Shown here: positions 17,028 through 25,404 of the stretch, in pieces
How the letters are laid out: every line of letters starts with the position of its first letter
Numbering within the stretch: position 1 is the stretch's first letter
From: JBHYDC01 sp051861205
Lineage (GTDB): Bacteria > Pseudomonadota > Alphaproteobacteria > Rhizobiales > Pleomorphomonadaceae
Assembly: GCA_051861205.1 (NCBI GenBank)
Contig: JBHYDC010000007.1
Span: forward strand, 62,001 to 126,000
Direction of reading: 5' to 3'
DNA: 64,000 bases
Notes under the pieces: model-generated
What the model was told of the DNA's origin: nothing
Database searches by the model: none
What the model saw: only the letters and a program-made list of their open reading frames with translations
Made by a program: the position numbers and the translations under genes

Positions 17028-17653
17028 AATCGTCGCTCAGTCATTCCTCGCCCGTCGTTGACACCAAGAACCAGCGCGCCCGCCTCTGGGATGCCCGCTT
17101 CGAAGCCTTCGGCGTTCGCCTGCTGCCCGGCAACACCTATACCACGGACGCACGGGACGAGATGATCGTCACTGTGCTCGGCTCCTGCGTCGCGGCGTGC
17201 ATCCGCAATCCGAGATCGGGCTTCGGCGGCATGAACCATTTCATGCTTCCCGAAAGCGAAACCGGTGAGTGGAACGGCGTCACTGCCGCCATGCGCTACG
17301 GCAACTACGCTATGGAAGCGCTGATCAACACGGTCCTGAAATCGGGGTGCAGCCGGAGCGAACTGGAAATCAAACTGTTTGGAGGATCGGACCTCACATC
17401 CGGACCAACCCGCGTCGGATCAAACAATTCCAAGTTCGTCATCCGCTATCTCGAAGAAGAAGGCCTGCGGGTCGCTGCTACCGACCTTGGCGGTCCTGTC
17501 GGCCGCCGGATTCATTACTTCCCCGCCACCGGCACAGTACGGCGCATACTCCTGAAGCCGACCAGCGTGGCCGGGATCGTGGAGGACGAGCGCCGCTACG
17601 CCATCGATCTCAAGCGTCACCCCGTCGAGGGCGACGTCGATCTGTTCGGCTGA
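17024..17653 (+). CDS. cheD: Chemoreceptor glutamine deamidase CheD
   Basis: A 209-residue CheD, which deamidates receptor glutamines. The catalytic Cys55 is in VTVLGSCVAACIRNP and His72 is in GFGGMNHFMLPES. Downstream LEIKLFGGSDLTS and VGRRIHYFPATGTVRRILL are family elements. It overlaps cheR by ATGA. The N-terminus is about 30 residues longer than the minimal domain. The CheC/CheX partners of CheD known from other bacteria are absent from this operon. Confidence 0.93.
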   Translation: MKSSLSHSSPVVDTKNQRARLWDARFEAFGVRLLPGNTYTTDARDEMIVTVLGSCVAACIRNPRSGFGGMNHFMLPESETGEWNGVTAAMRYGNYAMEALINTVLKSGCSRSELEIKLFGGSDLTSGPTRVGSNNSKFVIRYLEEEGLRVAATDLGGPVGRRIHYFPATGTVRRILLKPTSVAGIVEDERRYAIDLKRHPVEGDVDLFG

Positions 17654-17664
17654 GGGAGATCCGG

Positions 17665-18732
17665 ATGCACAACCAGCCCATCAAGGTTCTCATCGTCGAC
17701 GACAGCGCTCTCGTTCGTCAGATGCTCGGATCGATGCTGTCTTCCGACCCCGCGATCGAGGTGGTGGGAACGGCAGCGGACCCCATCATGGCCCGCGAAC
17801 GCATCAAGACTCTCAATCCGGACGTTATCACCCTCGACATCGAGATGCCCCGGATGGACGGCCTCGATTTCCTAGAACGGATCATGGCCCTGCGGCCGAT
17901 GCCGGTGATCATGGTCTCCTCGCTCTCCCAGCGCGGCGCCGAGGCTACCATCCGTGCCCTCGAACTTGGGGCCGTTGATATCGTCGCAAAACCCGTGAGC
18001 GACATCGCGAGCAGCTTTTCCGCGCTGCGTAACGAGATCGTCGCCAAGGTGAAAGCCGCCGCCACCGCCAAAGTGGGCCGGCCATCTCAAGCGCGTACGG
18101 ATCTGCCCCGCGCCAAGGTCGCCGGACCGATCCGCTCTACAGAGTCTATTGTCGCCATCGGAGCATCGACCGGCGGCGTCGAGGCCATCGGGCTCGTCCT
18201 GAAATCGCTGCCCGCAGACGGCCCGGCAATCGCGATCACCCAGCACATGCCCCCGATGTTCACCTCCAAGTTCGCCGACCGGCTGGACGGGGTGTGTCCG
18301 ATGCGGGTCCATCAAGCGACGGACGGAGAGCGAATGCTGCCAGGACACGCCTATATCGCACCTGGCGATACCCATCTCCAGGTTGGTCGATCCGGAGCCA
18401 ATTACATCTGCCGTGTGCGCGACACAGGTGCGGTCAGCGGGCACTGCCCCTCGGTCGATGTGCTCTTTCGATCGGTCGCGACACACGTCGGCGTCAACGC
18501 CGTGGGCGTCATTCTGACCGGCATGGGGCGCGACGGAGCGGAGGGCATGGCAGCGTTGCGCGCTGCCGGAGGCCGGACCATCGGACAGGACGAAGCGACC
18601 TCGGTCGTCTATGGCATGCCCAAAGCAGCCTTCGAGGCAGGCGGCGTCGAACGTCAAGTGCCGCTAGGCCGCGTCGGAGATGCGATCATGGATGCCTGCC
18701 GCGTTGGAGGACTACATGCAATCCGCATCTGA
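17665..18732 (+). CDS. cheB: Chemotaxis methylesterase CheB
   Basis: A 355-residue protein with a receiver domain (phosphoacceptor Asp58 in ITLDIEMPRMDGLDFLERI) joined by a Lys/Ala-rich linker to the CheB methylesterase domain. The catalytic triad is visible: Ser168 in AIGASTGGVEAI, His194 in ITQHMPPMFTSKFADRLD, and Asp290 in ILTGMGRDGAEGM. ATG 17665 follows GAGGGAGATCC; the frame is open far upstream inside cheD without similarity. The 3' end overlaps the next gene by 17 bases. It removes receptor methyl groups when phosphorylated by CheA. Confidence 0.95.
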   Translation: MHNQPIKVLIVDDSALVRQMLGSMLSSDPAIEVVGTAADPIMARERIKTLNPDVITLDIEMPRMDGLDFLERIMALRPMPVIMVSSLSQRGAEATIRALELGAVDIVAKPVSDIASSFSALRNEIVAKVKAAATAKVGRPSQARTDLPRAKVAGPIRSTESIVAIGASTGGVEAIGLVLKSLPADGPAIAITQHMPPMFTSKFADRLDGVCPMRVHQATDGERMLPGHAYIAPGDTHLQVGRSGANYICRVRDTGAVSGHCPSVDVLFRSVATHVGVNAVGVILTGMGRDGAEGMAALRAAGGRTIGQDEATSVVYGMPKAAFEAGGVERQVPLGRVGDAIMDACRVGGLHAIRI

Positions 18733-19942
18733 CGCGCTCACGGGCACTGGTCTTACGCCGGCAGGCGATGGCCCTGCCGGGTCCGTTTTCGCGGCACTGA
18801 AGCGCTGTATGGCGGGGCTCCCGATCGGACCGGCAACCGCAGCTGATGTGCCGCCCGCAGGCCTTGCCGCCACCCTCTCGACCGACGCAGTGCCGAGGCC
18901 CGACACAAGCGCGCTCGACGCATCGACGGAGATGCTGGCTCAGTTTCTCGGTCTCGATGCCGCCCAGCGCGCGTCGCTGAATTTTCTTACCAAGGAGCTC
19001 GCTGCCGTTTCGGACTTTGTGGAGACGAATGTCCAGACGGTCTCTATGCGTTTCCAGGGCCTCGCGAAGGCCTCGCGCGAACAAACAGAAATCGTACGCG
19101 ATCTCGCCGCACAGGTTCAGGCGATCGAAATCCAGGGTGAGCGAATTCCGCTTGAGGATGTTGTCGGCAGCTTGGCTTTGACCATGGAGGATTTCTTCCG
19201 CAAGGTCGTCTACCTGTCCTCGCGCGGTGTGACGATGGTCTACACCCTGGATGATGTGCTCGGTGTCCTCAAAGCCATGGAGGGCAGTATCGCCGAGATC
19301 GAGCGTATCAACAAACACACCCATATGCTCGCACTGAATGCAAAGATCGAGGCCGCACGCGCCGGAAGTATGGGTCGAGGCTTTGCGATTGTCGCGGACG
19401 AGGTTCGCCAGCTAGCCATTTCAGTCAATCACCTGTCCTCGGATCTCAGACGACAGACCGGCCAGGTTTCGGAAGGGCTGAGCGCCGGCTACGAACTCCT
19501 GAAAGAGATCGCCACGGTCGACATGTCCGACGATAATCTCGCGGCCAATTCGCGCATCCAAAACATGATGGACGGCATCATCGCACAGAACTGGGCCATC
19601 GGCGAAGCGCTGGAGACGACCGCTGCCACCAGCCGCCAGATTGGCGATGACATCTCCGCTTCCATCGTGGGCATGCAGTTTCAAGACCGCGCCAAGCAGC
19701 GCCTTGAAAACATCGCCGAAGCAATCGGCACGCTCGCCGCCACCTCAGCGGACCTTGCCGCGCGCACCGCATCGGCTGGGATCCAACCGGATGAAACAGC
19801 GAAAACCTCGGCCGAAGAAACCGTCTCAGCGGGGTTCAGACTTGGCGAGATGCGTGACGCCTACAGATCGAGCGTTGATCTACCTGCAATCGCCAGCACA
19901 GCCGAAGCCTCGTCATCAGATCACGACATCGAACTTTTCTAA
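18716..19942 (+). CDS. Soluble MCP-like signalling protein with CheZ-like motif
   Basis: A 408-residue protein without membrane segments. After about 110 variable residues comes a long coiled coil with the receptor tip NKHTHMLALNAKIEAARAGS and GRGFAIVADEVRQLAISVNH, a shortened MCP signalling hairpin. Further on, ISASIVGMQFQDRAKQRLEN contains Asp324 and Gln328 in the spacing D-x3-Q. This closely resembles the catalytic helix of CheZ (Asp143 and Gln147 in E. coli, context FQDLTGQ). I infer it may dephosphorylate CheY-P while docked in the receptor array. No CheZ, CheC, CheX or FliY is otherwise present. ATG 18716 follows GGAGGA and overlaps cheB by 17 bases. Confidence 0.8.
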   Translation: MQSASDALTGTGLTPAGDGPAGSVFAALKRCMAGLPIGPATAADVPPAGLAATLSTDAVPRPDTSALDASTEMLAQFLGLDAAQRASLNFLTKELAAVSDFVETNVQTVSMRFQGLAKASREQTEIVRDLAAQVQAIEIQGERIPLEDVVGSLALTMEDFFRKVVYLSSRGVTMVYTLDDVLGVLKAMEGSIAEIERINKHTHMLALNAKIEAARAGSMGRGFAIVADEVRQLAISVNHLSSDLRRQTGQVSEGLSAGYELLKEIATVDMSDDNLAANSRIQNMMDGIIAQNWAIGEALETTAATSRQIGDDISASIVGMQFQDRAKQRLENIAEAIGTLAATSADLAARTASAGIQPDETAKTSAEETVSAGFRLGEMRDAYRSSVDLPAIASTAEASSSDHDIELF

Positions 19943-19951
19943 GGAAGAATC

Positions 19952-20257
19952 ATGGATATTCAGACGACGAGCAGCGACGACGAATTCATTGCCACCTTGA
20001 GCGGCCGCCTGATGTTTTCGGACAATCCGGCATTTCGCATTCTGCTCGACGGTGCACAGGCGTCCGGCGCCAAGCGCTGCATCTTCGACGTGAGTGCCCT
20101 GAATTCCGTCGATTCGGCCGGGCTTGGAATGTTCGTGATCGCCGCGGATACCGCCAAGAAACACGGTTGGTCGCTGGTGCTGCGCGGACCGGGCGGCCAA
20201 GTGAAACAGTTACTCACCCTTGCCCGGTTCGACAAACTTCTGACCATCCAGGACTGA
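19952..20257 (+). CDS. STAS anti-sigma-factor antagonist (RsbV/SpoIIAA-like)
   Basis: A 101-residue STAS protein with the classical phosphorylation site: FDVSALNSVDSAGLGMFVIA, where Ser55 lies in D-S-A-G-L. It opens with a beta strand, EFIATLSGRLMFSDNPAF, and ends LLTLARFDKLLTIQD. In partner switching, the kinase phosphorylates this Ser and the PP2C phosphatase removes the phosphate; the free form binds an effector or the kinase. Both enzymes are encoded immediately downstream (20260 and 21495), with only 2 bases to the next start codon. The target it controls is not evident in the window. Confidence 0.88.
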   Translation: MDIQTTSSDDEFIATLSGRLMFSDNPAFRILLDGAQASGAKRCIFDVSALNSVDSAGLGMFVIAADTAKKHGWSLVLRGPGGQVKQLLTLARFDKLLTIQD

Positions 20258-20259
20258 TC

Positions 20260-21501
20260 ATGCCATATCGGCCGAAGGCCGTTCCTAACGATCCCGTAGC
20301 CTGGAATCTGGATCTCGACGATCCGGACCAGAACTTCAATGCGATGCTTGATGCGCGCATTCTGATCGTCGACGACAACCGGGTCGGTCGGTCGATTCTC
20401 GAAGCCAGTCTCCGTAAAGCCGGCTTCCGGAACATGCGATCGGCCGAGGACGGCACCCAGGGCCTCAAGGCCGCATTCGAATGGCATCCAGATCTGATCG
20501 TCACCGACCTTGTGATGCCCAAGGTCGACGGCTTCGATCTGTGCCGATGGCTGCGAGCAGAGCCCGACTTCAAAGACATCCCGATCATCGCGCAGACGGC
20601 CATCGAAGAGCCGGAACTGCGGGGCAGCGCCTTTGATGCCGGTGCGTCGGATCTGATCTTGAAGCCGATCAACGGACGCGAACTCGTCAGCCGCGTCCGG
20701 GTGCATCTCGACCGCCGGCGGCTCATCAGCCGCTTGACCGAGTATAAGGAACGGATGGCGCAAGAGCTTAGTCTGGCCAAGGCCATGCAGCTCTCATTGC
20801 TACCGACAGCGCCGGAAATCGAAGCGCTGAAGCGCTGCCTGCCCCTCGATCTTGCTGGCTATAGCGAACCGTCGTCAGGTCTCGGTGGCGATCTATGGGG
20901 CGTCGAAACCCTGAATGGAAATCGTCTGCGGCTTTGGAACGCGGATTTCACCGGTCACGGCGTCAACTCGGCGCTCAACACATTTAGGCTTCATACATTT
21001 CTCCGTACGAGCGCAGCCCCAGCCGACCGTCCGGCCGATTGGCTCCGCCTCGTCAACGGCTTCCTCTGCGATGTTCTGCCCATGGGTCAGTTCGCGACCA
21101 TGCTCTGCGCGCTGATCGATTTTGACCATAACACGCTAACCCTGGCGTCAGCCGCAGCACCGCCGCCCATCGTGGGCAATGGGAGTGCATTTGGCGTCGT
21201 CGATATCGGGGGCCTTCCCCTCGGCATCAGCCGCGACGCACAGTTCGACCAACTCATGATGCCCTTCGGTCCTGGCAGCACGTTGTTCGCCTACAGCGAC
21301 GCCCTCATTGAAACGCCCACGCCCGACATCCCCATTTATAAACCGGAATCGGTCGCGGAATACCTCCAAACGCATAGCGGGGAGCCGCTGAAAAAATGGC
21401 ACGCCGGGCTTATCGATCAACTGCGCATGATTTCCCCCGCCGGATTAAGTGATGATCTCACTCTTATCAGCCTAGCGCATGAGGAGATCATGCCATGGTA
21501 G
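20260..21501 (+). CDS. Receiver-PP2C (SpoIIE/RsbU-type) serine phosphatase
   Basis: A 413-residue response regulator with a phosphatase output. The receiver domain (ARILIVDDNR, phosphoacceptor Asp83 in IVTDLVMPKVDGFDL, Lys in LILKPINGREL) is followed by a helical linker with LAKAMQLSLLPTAPEI, the typical RsbU-type linker. The PP2C domain starts near SSGLGGDLWG (metal Asp) and has WNADFTGHGVNSALNTFR and GLSDDLTLISLA (metal Asp). CheA may phosphorylate the receiver and so switch dephosphorylation of the STAS proteins; this is inference from the operon. The start follows the STAS stop by 2 bases and the end overlaps the ATPase gene by 7. Confidence 0.9.
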   Translation: MPYRPKAVPNDPVAWNLDLDDPDQNFNAMLDARILIVDDNRVGRSILEASLRKAGFRNMRSAEDGTQGLKAAFEWHPDLIVTDLVMPKVDGFDLCRWLRAEPDFKDIPIIAQTAIEEPELRGSAFDAGASDLILKPINGRELVSRVRVHLDRRRLISRLTEYKERMAQELSLAKAMQLSLLPTAPEIEALKRCLPLDLAGYSEPSSGLGGDLWGVETLNGNRLRLWNADFTGHGVNSALNTFRLHTFLRTSAAPADRPADWLRLVNGFLCDVLPMGQFATMLCALIDFDHNTLTLASAAAPPPIVGNGSAFGVVDIGGLPLGISRDAQFDQLMMPFGPGSTLFAYSDALIETPTPDIPIYKPESVAEYLQTHSGEPLKKWHAGLIDQLRMISPAGLSDDLTLISLAHEEIMPW

Positions 21502-22124
21502 CGTCGGCGACAAGTTCAGTTCGTGCAGGCATAGCTGTTCCTATCGGTCATATTGATGATGGGCGGCCGGCGATAGGCGCTCTCGTCAGCGGGATCTTTG
21601 AAATCCGCACCCTTTTTGAAGCGGAAGCGCTTTCGACAATGCTGGCGTCACAATATCCTGATCCCGACCGGGTCTCGGCAGGTATTTGGGAGCTGTTGTC
21701 GAACGCGATCGAGCATGGAAATCTGGAGATCGACTTTCAGCAAAAGGGAGATCTGCTTGTGAAGGGTCGTTTTCAAGATGAAATTCAACGTCGCTTGACG
21801 CTGATGCCTTACGCCGGGCGCGCGGCCCGCGTCAGCTTCCGTCGTACTCGCAGATGCATCAGACTCACGGTCAAAGACGAAGGGCCAGGCTTTGATTTCA
21901 AACGCTACATGCAAACCGACGTAGCGCTGGATCTTCCAAACGGACGGGGCATCGCTATCGCATCGCGGGTCTGCTTCGACAATCTCACTTACCATGGGCC
22001 GGGTAACGAGGTGGAAGCGGTTTTACATGTGACCTCTGTTCAAAATATAACAAAGAAACTTTCATCGTCGAAAGCTCATTTCCAAACAAATTTTACGCAA
22101 AAATACTATATATTAACAGAATAG
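21495..22124 (+). CDS. RsbW/SpoIIAB-like ATP-binding protein (GHKL serine kinase)
   Basis: A 209-residue protein with a GHKL ATPase core: N-box VSAGIWELLSNAIEHGNLEI (Glu66, Asn70), G1 box VKDEGPGFDFKRYM, and G2 NGRGIAIASRVCFDNL. There is no His-phosphotransfer domain, so it fits the anti-sigma kinase group that phosphorylates STAS serines. It closes the operon and starts 7 bases inside the phosphatase gene. The last 25 residues (NITKKLSSSKAHFQTNFTQK onward) come from AT-rich DNA and look like an added or drifted tail. Confidence 0.87.
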   Translation: MVASATSSVRAGIAVPIGHIDDGRPAIGALVSGIFEIRTLFEAEALSTMLASQYPDPDRVSAGIWELLSNAIEHGNLEIDFQQKGDLLVKGRFQDEIQRRLTLMPYAGRAARVSFRRTRRCIRLTVKDEGPGFDFKRYMQTDVALDLPNGRGIAIASRVCFDNLTYHGPGNEVEAVLHVTSVQNITKKLSSSKAHFQTNFTQKYYILTE

Positions 22125-22470
22125 AAATCAAAAACAGAATTATTTTATCATAGTTTAATATCTTAAAATGATTTATATAGTATTCATTAAGCAACTTAAA
22201 ATGTAAAACGAAAAAATGATGTGTAAGAATTTTTAAATCGTTTTTTATACCCCGATTAATTTATAACATGCAGAATAGATTACGAGTTACGCACAGTCAT
22301 ATTCTTTTTCGGCCGAGCGAGAGAGTCGAGGATGGCGTTACTCGCAGTATCAAATCGGGGTGCTAAACGTCCCCTGGCAGCCGATCGGAAGCGCCCACCA
22401 ACAGCCGTGATCCAAGCTGGACGCGAAGGGGCGCGCGCCGCTGAATCGTTTTGAAATCGGAGTTGAAGCC
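22125..22470. other. AT-rich intergenic region after the chemosensory operon
   Basis: The first 150 bases are strongly AT-rich, in sharp contrast to the surrounding coding DNA; from about 22280 the composition returns to normal. No gene is supported. It contains the right copy of the 13-base repeat. I find no clear rho-independent terminator. The Shine-Dalgarno GGAG of the next gene lies at its end. Confidence 0.5.
22129..22141 (+). repeat. Right copy of 13-base direct repeat flanking the chemosensory operon
   Basis: CAAAAACAGAATT is identical to 9853-9865 and starts 4 bases after the last operon gene ends. Confidence 0.4.
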
Positions 22471-22971
22471 ATGAAACCACCCGTTATCGCCGCCGCGATC
22501 GCCGGCCTGATCCTCTCGGCGTCCGCAGCACTCGCTCTTGATGCGCCTAAAGGCACGGTCGTGCTCAAGGTCACGGGTGCGATCACGCAGACGAACGCTC
22601 CGGGCGCAGCCGAGTTTGACATGGAGATGCTGAGCGCCCTTCAAGATCACAGCACAACCGCCGAAACACCCTGGACCAAGGGTAAATCAACCTTCAAGGG
22701 CCCGCTTGCCCGCGCGATCCTTGCGGCGGTCGGCGCTCAGGGCACCATCATGAAGGTCACGGCGCTCAATGACTATAGCTCTGAAGTTCCGATCGAAGAT
22801 GCCGAAAAATACGACGTGATCTTTGCCACGACGATGGACGGCAAGTTCATGTCCGTTCGCGACAAGGGGCCGCTCTTCGTCATCTATCCCTTCGATACCG
22901 AACCAAGCCTGTTTACAGAAGTCTACTTCAATCGTTCGGTCTGGCAGGTCGCCTCTATCGAAGTGAAGTAA
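22471..22971 (+). CDS. Periplasmic molybdopterin-oxidoreductase-fold protein
   Basis: A 166-residue protein with a Sec signal peptide (MKPPVIAAAIAGLILSASAALA, cleavage likely after ALA) and a small domain resembling the sulfite-oxidase/molybdopterin-binding fold. FDMEMLSALQDHSTTAETPW, KGPLARAILAAVGAQGT and MKVTALNDYSSEVPIEDAEK match this family of secreted proteins. There is no conserved Cys, so cofactor binding is doubtful. It lies 2 bases upstream of a membrane histidine kinase and may act as its periplasmic sensory partner; that is an inference from gene order. Confidence 0.75.
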   Translation: MKPPVIAAAIAGLILSASAALALDAPKGTVVLKVTGAITQTNAPGAAEFDMEMLSALQDHSTTAETPWTKGKSTFKGPLARAILAAVGAQGTIMKVTALNDYSSEVPIEDAEKYDVIFATTMDGKFMSVRDKGPLFVIYPFDTEPSLFTEVYFNRSVWQVASIEVK

Positions 22972-22973
22972 TC

Positions 22974-23309
22974 ATGATGGTCGCGACAATCAGTCCGCGA
23001 AACTTCGCGCTTGCATCGCGCCGTCTCGCGGCGCTCGCCGCAGTCGCGACCATTTTCCTTGCGGCGGCAATTCTCGTATTCTGGCTTTTGGTGCGCGAAC
23101 AGCAAACCGTTCGCAACGATATCCGGGAGGACGCTTTGTGGGCGTCCTACCAACTCGACCGTGAAACCGGCAAGATGCTCCGGGCGATCGACGAGGCGCG
23201 GCTAAGCGCGTCACCGAGCCAAACAGATCTGCTGTTACAGCGCTTCGACATTCTCTACAGCCGCGTGGAACTCATGAAAGCCGGGCATTTCCCGCTGTTT
23301 TTGATCTGA
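22974..23309 (+). pseudogene. N-terminal part of hybrid histidine kinase, frameshifted
   Basis: The 111 codons encode a Lys/Arg start, TM1 (LAALAAVATIFLAAAILVFWLL), and the start of a periplasmic helical sensor (WASYQLDRETGKMLRAIDEA). The frame then meets TGA at 23307 in the frame used. Continuing in the -1 frame from about 23285 gives AFPAVFDLNGDFHAKLSVIT, which runs without a stop into the kinase at 23474. One extra G in the GGG at 23283-23285 would join them as KAGAFPAVFDLNG. So this is the front half of one kinase gene broken by a one-base loss, or a sequencing error. Confidence 0.75.
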
Positions 23310-23473
23310 ATGGCGACTTCCATGCGAAGCTCTCAGTAATCACTGGTCTTATCGAAAGCATCACACCTAAATTCGATGCGCTCGCGGCCAGCCACGCTCC
23401 CAAACCGCAGGATATCCAAGACATTCGTCATGTATTTATAGACGTCAGCAAGGCGACCGAGCAGATCGTCCTG

Positions 23474-25393
23474 GTGGCCAAGGCCACGACCGCATCGCTT
23501 CACAGCGACCAGCGCGAATACATCATTCAGCTTTACGCGAGCCTTGGTGCCCTTGTGCTGGCGCTCACCCTCACGGTGGCTGCGGTCCTCTTCGGTCTGG
23601 TTCAGCAGATCCGCGAGGCCACGCGGTCTCGCTTCAAGCTGGAGCGGATGGCGGCGGAACTTCGCATCACCGCCGATCAGGCCGAAGCCGCCAACCGCAC
23701 GAAATCGGCGTTTCTTGCTACCATGAGTCATGAAATCCGAACGCCCATGAACGGTGTAATCGGCAGCGTTGAGATTATGCTCGACATGGATCTGGGGGCC
23801 GAAGCCCGCAAATTGGCCGGCACGATCCGTACGTGTGGAACGACGCTGATTGAATTCATCGACGACATCTTGAACTTCTCCAAGCTCGAAGCGGGCGGTA
23901 TCGAGCTTGAGAATATTGCCTATGATCCGGTCGCGCTGATTGGCGCGGCCGTTCAGATGGTGGAACCTAGGGCAGCGGAAAAAGGGCTGGTGATCATTGT
24001 CGCCCCGGAACTGGCGTCATCACAACGGTTCCTCGGAGACCCAGTCCGGCTGCGCCAAGTCATCGTGAACCTAGTGACCAACGCCGTGAAATTCACCGAG
24101 GTCGGCAGTGTGATCGTGAGGTGTCGCCATGACGCTGAACGCGGGCGGCTGCAGATCGAGGTGCAGGACAGCGGCATCGGTATCGACGACGAGGGCAAAA
24201 AGCGGCTCTTTAAAGAATTCAGCCAAGTCGATGCCTCCATAACGCGCCGCTTCGGCGGCAGTGGGCTCGGTCTTGCGATCTCACAGCGCATTGTCGAACG
24301 CATGGGCGGGCTCATCGGCGTGGACAGCAAGATCGGCGTCGGCAGCACCTTCTGGTTCGAGGTTCCCGCGGAGTTGACCGAACCTGCCGAATTGGAAACG
24401 CCGGTTGGCCCCACCGTTTGCATCGATCAAGTGAGTTCCGGTGAAGCGAGCGACATTCGCACGATGCTTGCCTATGTCGGCGCGACAGTTACGTCGAGCA
24501 TGGATGCAGATTACGTTGTATGCGTCACGACACTGGCCTCTCTCAAGCAATTCGAAGTCATCACCGCACGCGGAATTCGACGCCGCACCGCTGTATTGGC
24601 GCCGGAGTCCTTCACGGCCTTCGAATATGCGGCGACTGCCCGCGTCTCTACAAGCGACCTTGGCTCGCTGCATGTCCTGGTTGCAGAGGACAACCGGGTG
24701 AATCAGGAGGTCGCCACAGTGCTTCTCAGCCGTCTCGGTCACAATGTCACTATCGCGAACGATGGGGCGCAGGCTCTAGCACTGGCCACATCGCACGACT
24801 ACGACGTCATCTTGATGGACATGATGATGCCGGTGATGGACGGTCTGGAAGCAACAAGCGCCATACGCCGATCAACCGGCAGTTCGAAGGACATCCCGAT
24901 TCTGGCCGTGACAGCGAATGCCTTCGCATCAGACCGGGAAGCCTGCCTTGCGGCGGGTATGAATGGATTTGTGACCAAGCCGCTTGGCAAGGTGGACCTG
25001 GAAACGGCACTTCTGTCCCTTGTGAAGGGCGCAAACCGGCCAGTCCAAGAGGCTTTACCGACGCGCAAGGACAGGCTGGAACAACTCATCGACGAACTCG
25101 GCTCCGAAACCGTCGATTTCCTTCTCACCTGTTTCCTCGAAGACGCAGCCCATCTTGCAGCATCCATCAAAGCTGCTGTGGAGTTAGGCGACGCCAGGAG
25201 CCTTCGCGATGCCCTGCACACCTTGAAAGGTGCAGCGGCGAACGTCGGCTTCCGCGATATCGAGAAGATCGCAATCGAACTGATGGCGGCCTGTACGCCT
25301 AACGCAGCTATGCTGTCCAGGTTAATGCTCGCGATCGAAACGGCTGAAAACGGAGCCTTTGCCACCCGCCTGAAGATCGCAGCCGCAGCATGA
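23474..25393 (+). CDS. Hybrid sensor histidine kinase, catalytic part (HisKA-HATPase-REC-Hpt)
   Basis: The open frame from the GTG at 23474 gives 639 residues, but the true gene probably starts at 22974 and is frameshifted near 23285. Visible domains are a TM segment (LYASLGALVLALTLTVAAVL), HisKA with phosphoacceptor His in FLATMSHEIRTPMNG, and HATPase (NLVTNAVKFTEVG, DSGIGIDDEGKK, GGSGLGLAISQRIVERMGG). A receiver follows (phosphoacceptor Asp in VILMDMMMPVMDGLE) and a C-terminal Hpt with His in ALHTLKGAAANVGF. Phosphate can thus be relayed His-Asp-His to an unseen response regulator. If the frameshift is real, this product would lack the periplasmic sensor. Confidence 0.85.
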   Translation: MAKATTASLHSDQREYIIQLYASLGALVLALTLTVAAVLFGLVQQIREATRSRFKLERMAAELRITADQAEAANRTKSAFLATMSHEIRTPMNGVIGSVEIMLDMDLGAEARKLAGTIRTCGTTLIEFIDDILNFSKLEAGGIELENIAYDPVALIGAAVQMVEPRAAEKGLVIIVAPELASSQRFLGDPVRLRQVIVNLVTNAVKFTEVGSVIVRCRHDAERGRLQIEVQDSGIGIDDEGKKRLFKEFSQVDASITRRFGGSGLGLAISQRIVERMGGLIGVDSKIGVGSTFWFEVPAELTEPAELETPVGPTVCIDQVSSGEASDIRTMLAYVGATVTSSMDADYVVCVTTLASLKQFEVITARGIRRRTAVLAPESFTAFEYAATARVSTSDLGSLHVLVAEDNRVNQEVATVLLSRLGHNVTIANDGAQALALATSHDYDVILMDMMMPVMDGLEATSAIRRSTGSSKDIPILAVTANAFASDREACLAAGMNGFVTKPLGKVDLETALLSLVKGANRPVQEALPTRKDRLEQLIDELGSETVDFLLTCFLEDAAHLAASIKAAVELGDARSLRDALHTLKGAAANVGFRDIEKIAIELMAACTPNAAMLSRLMLAIETAENGAFATRLKIAAAA

Positions 25394-25404
25394 CGGTCGT
25401 GGCG

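Noticed and set aside
23283..23310. Programmed -1 frameshift in the histidine kinase
   Set aside because: No slippery heptamer (X-XXY-YYZ) and no downstream pseudoknot is evident; a lost base in a G-run is simpler.
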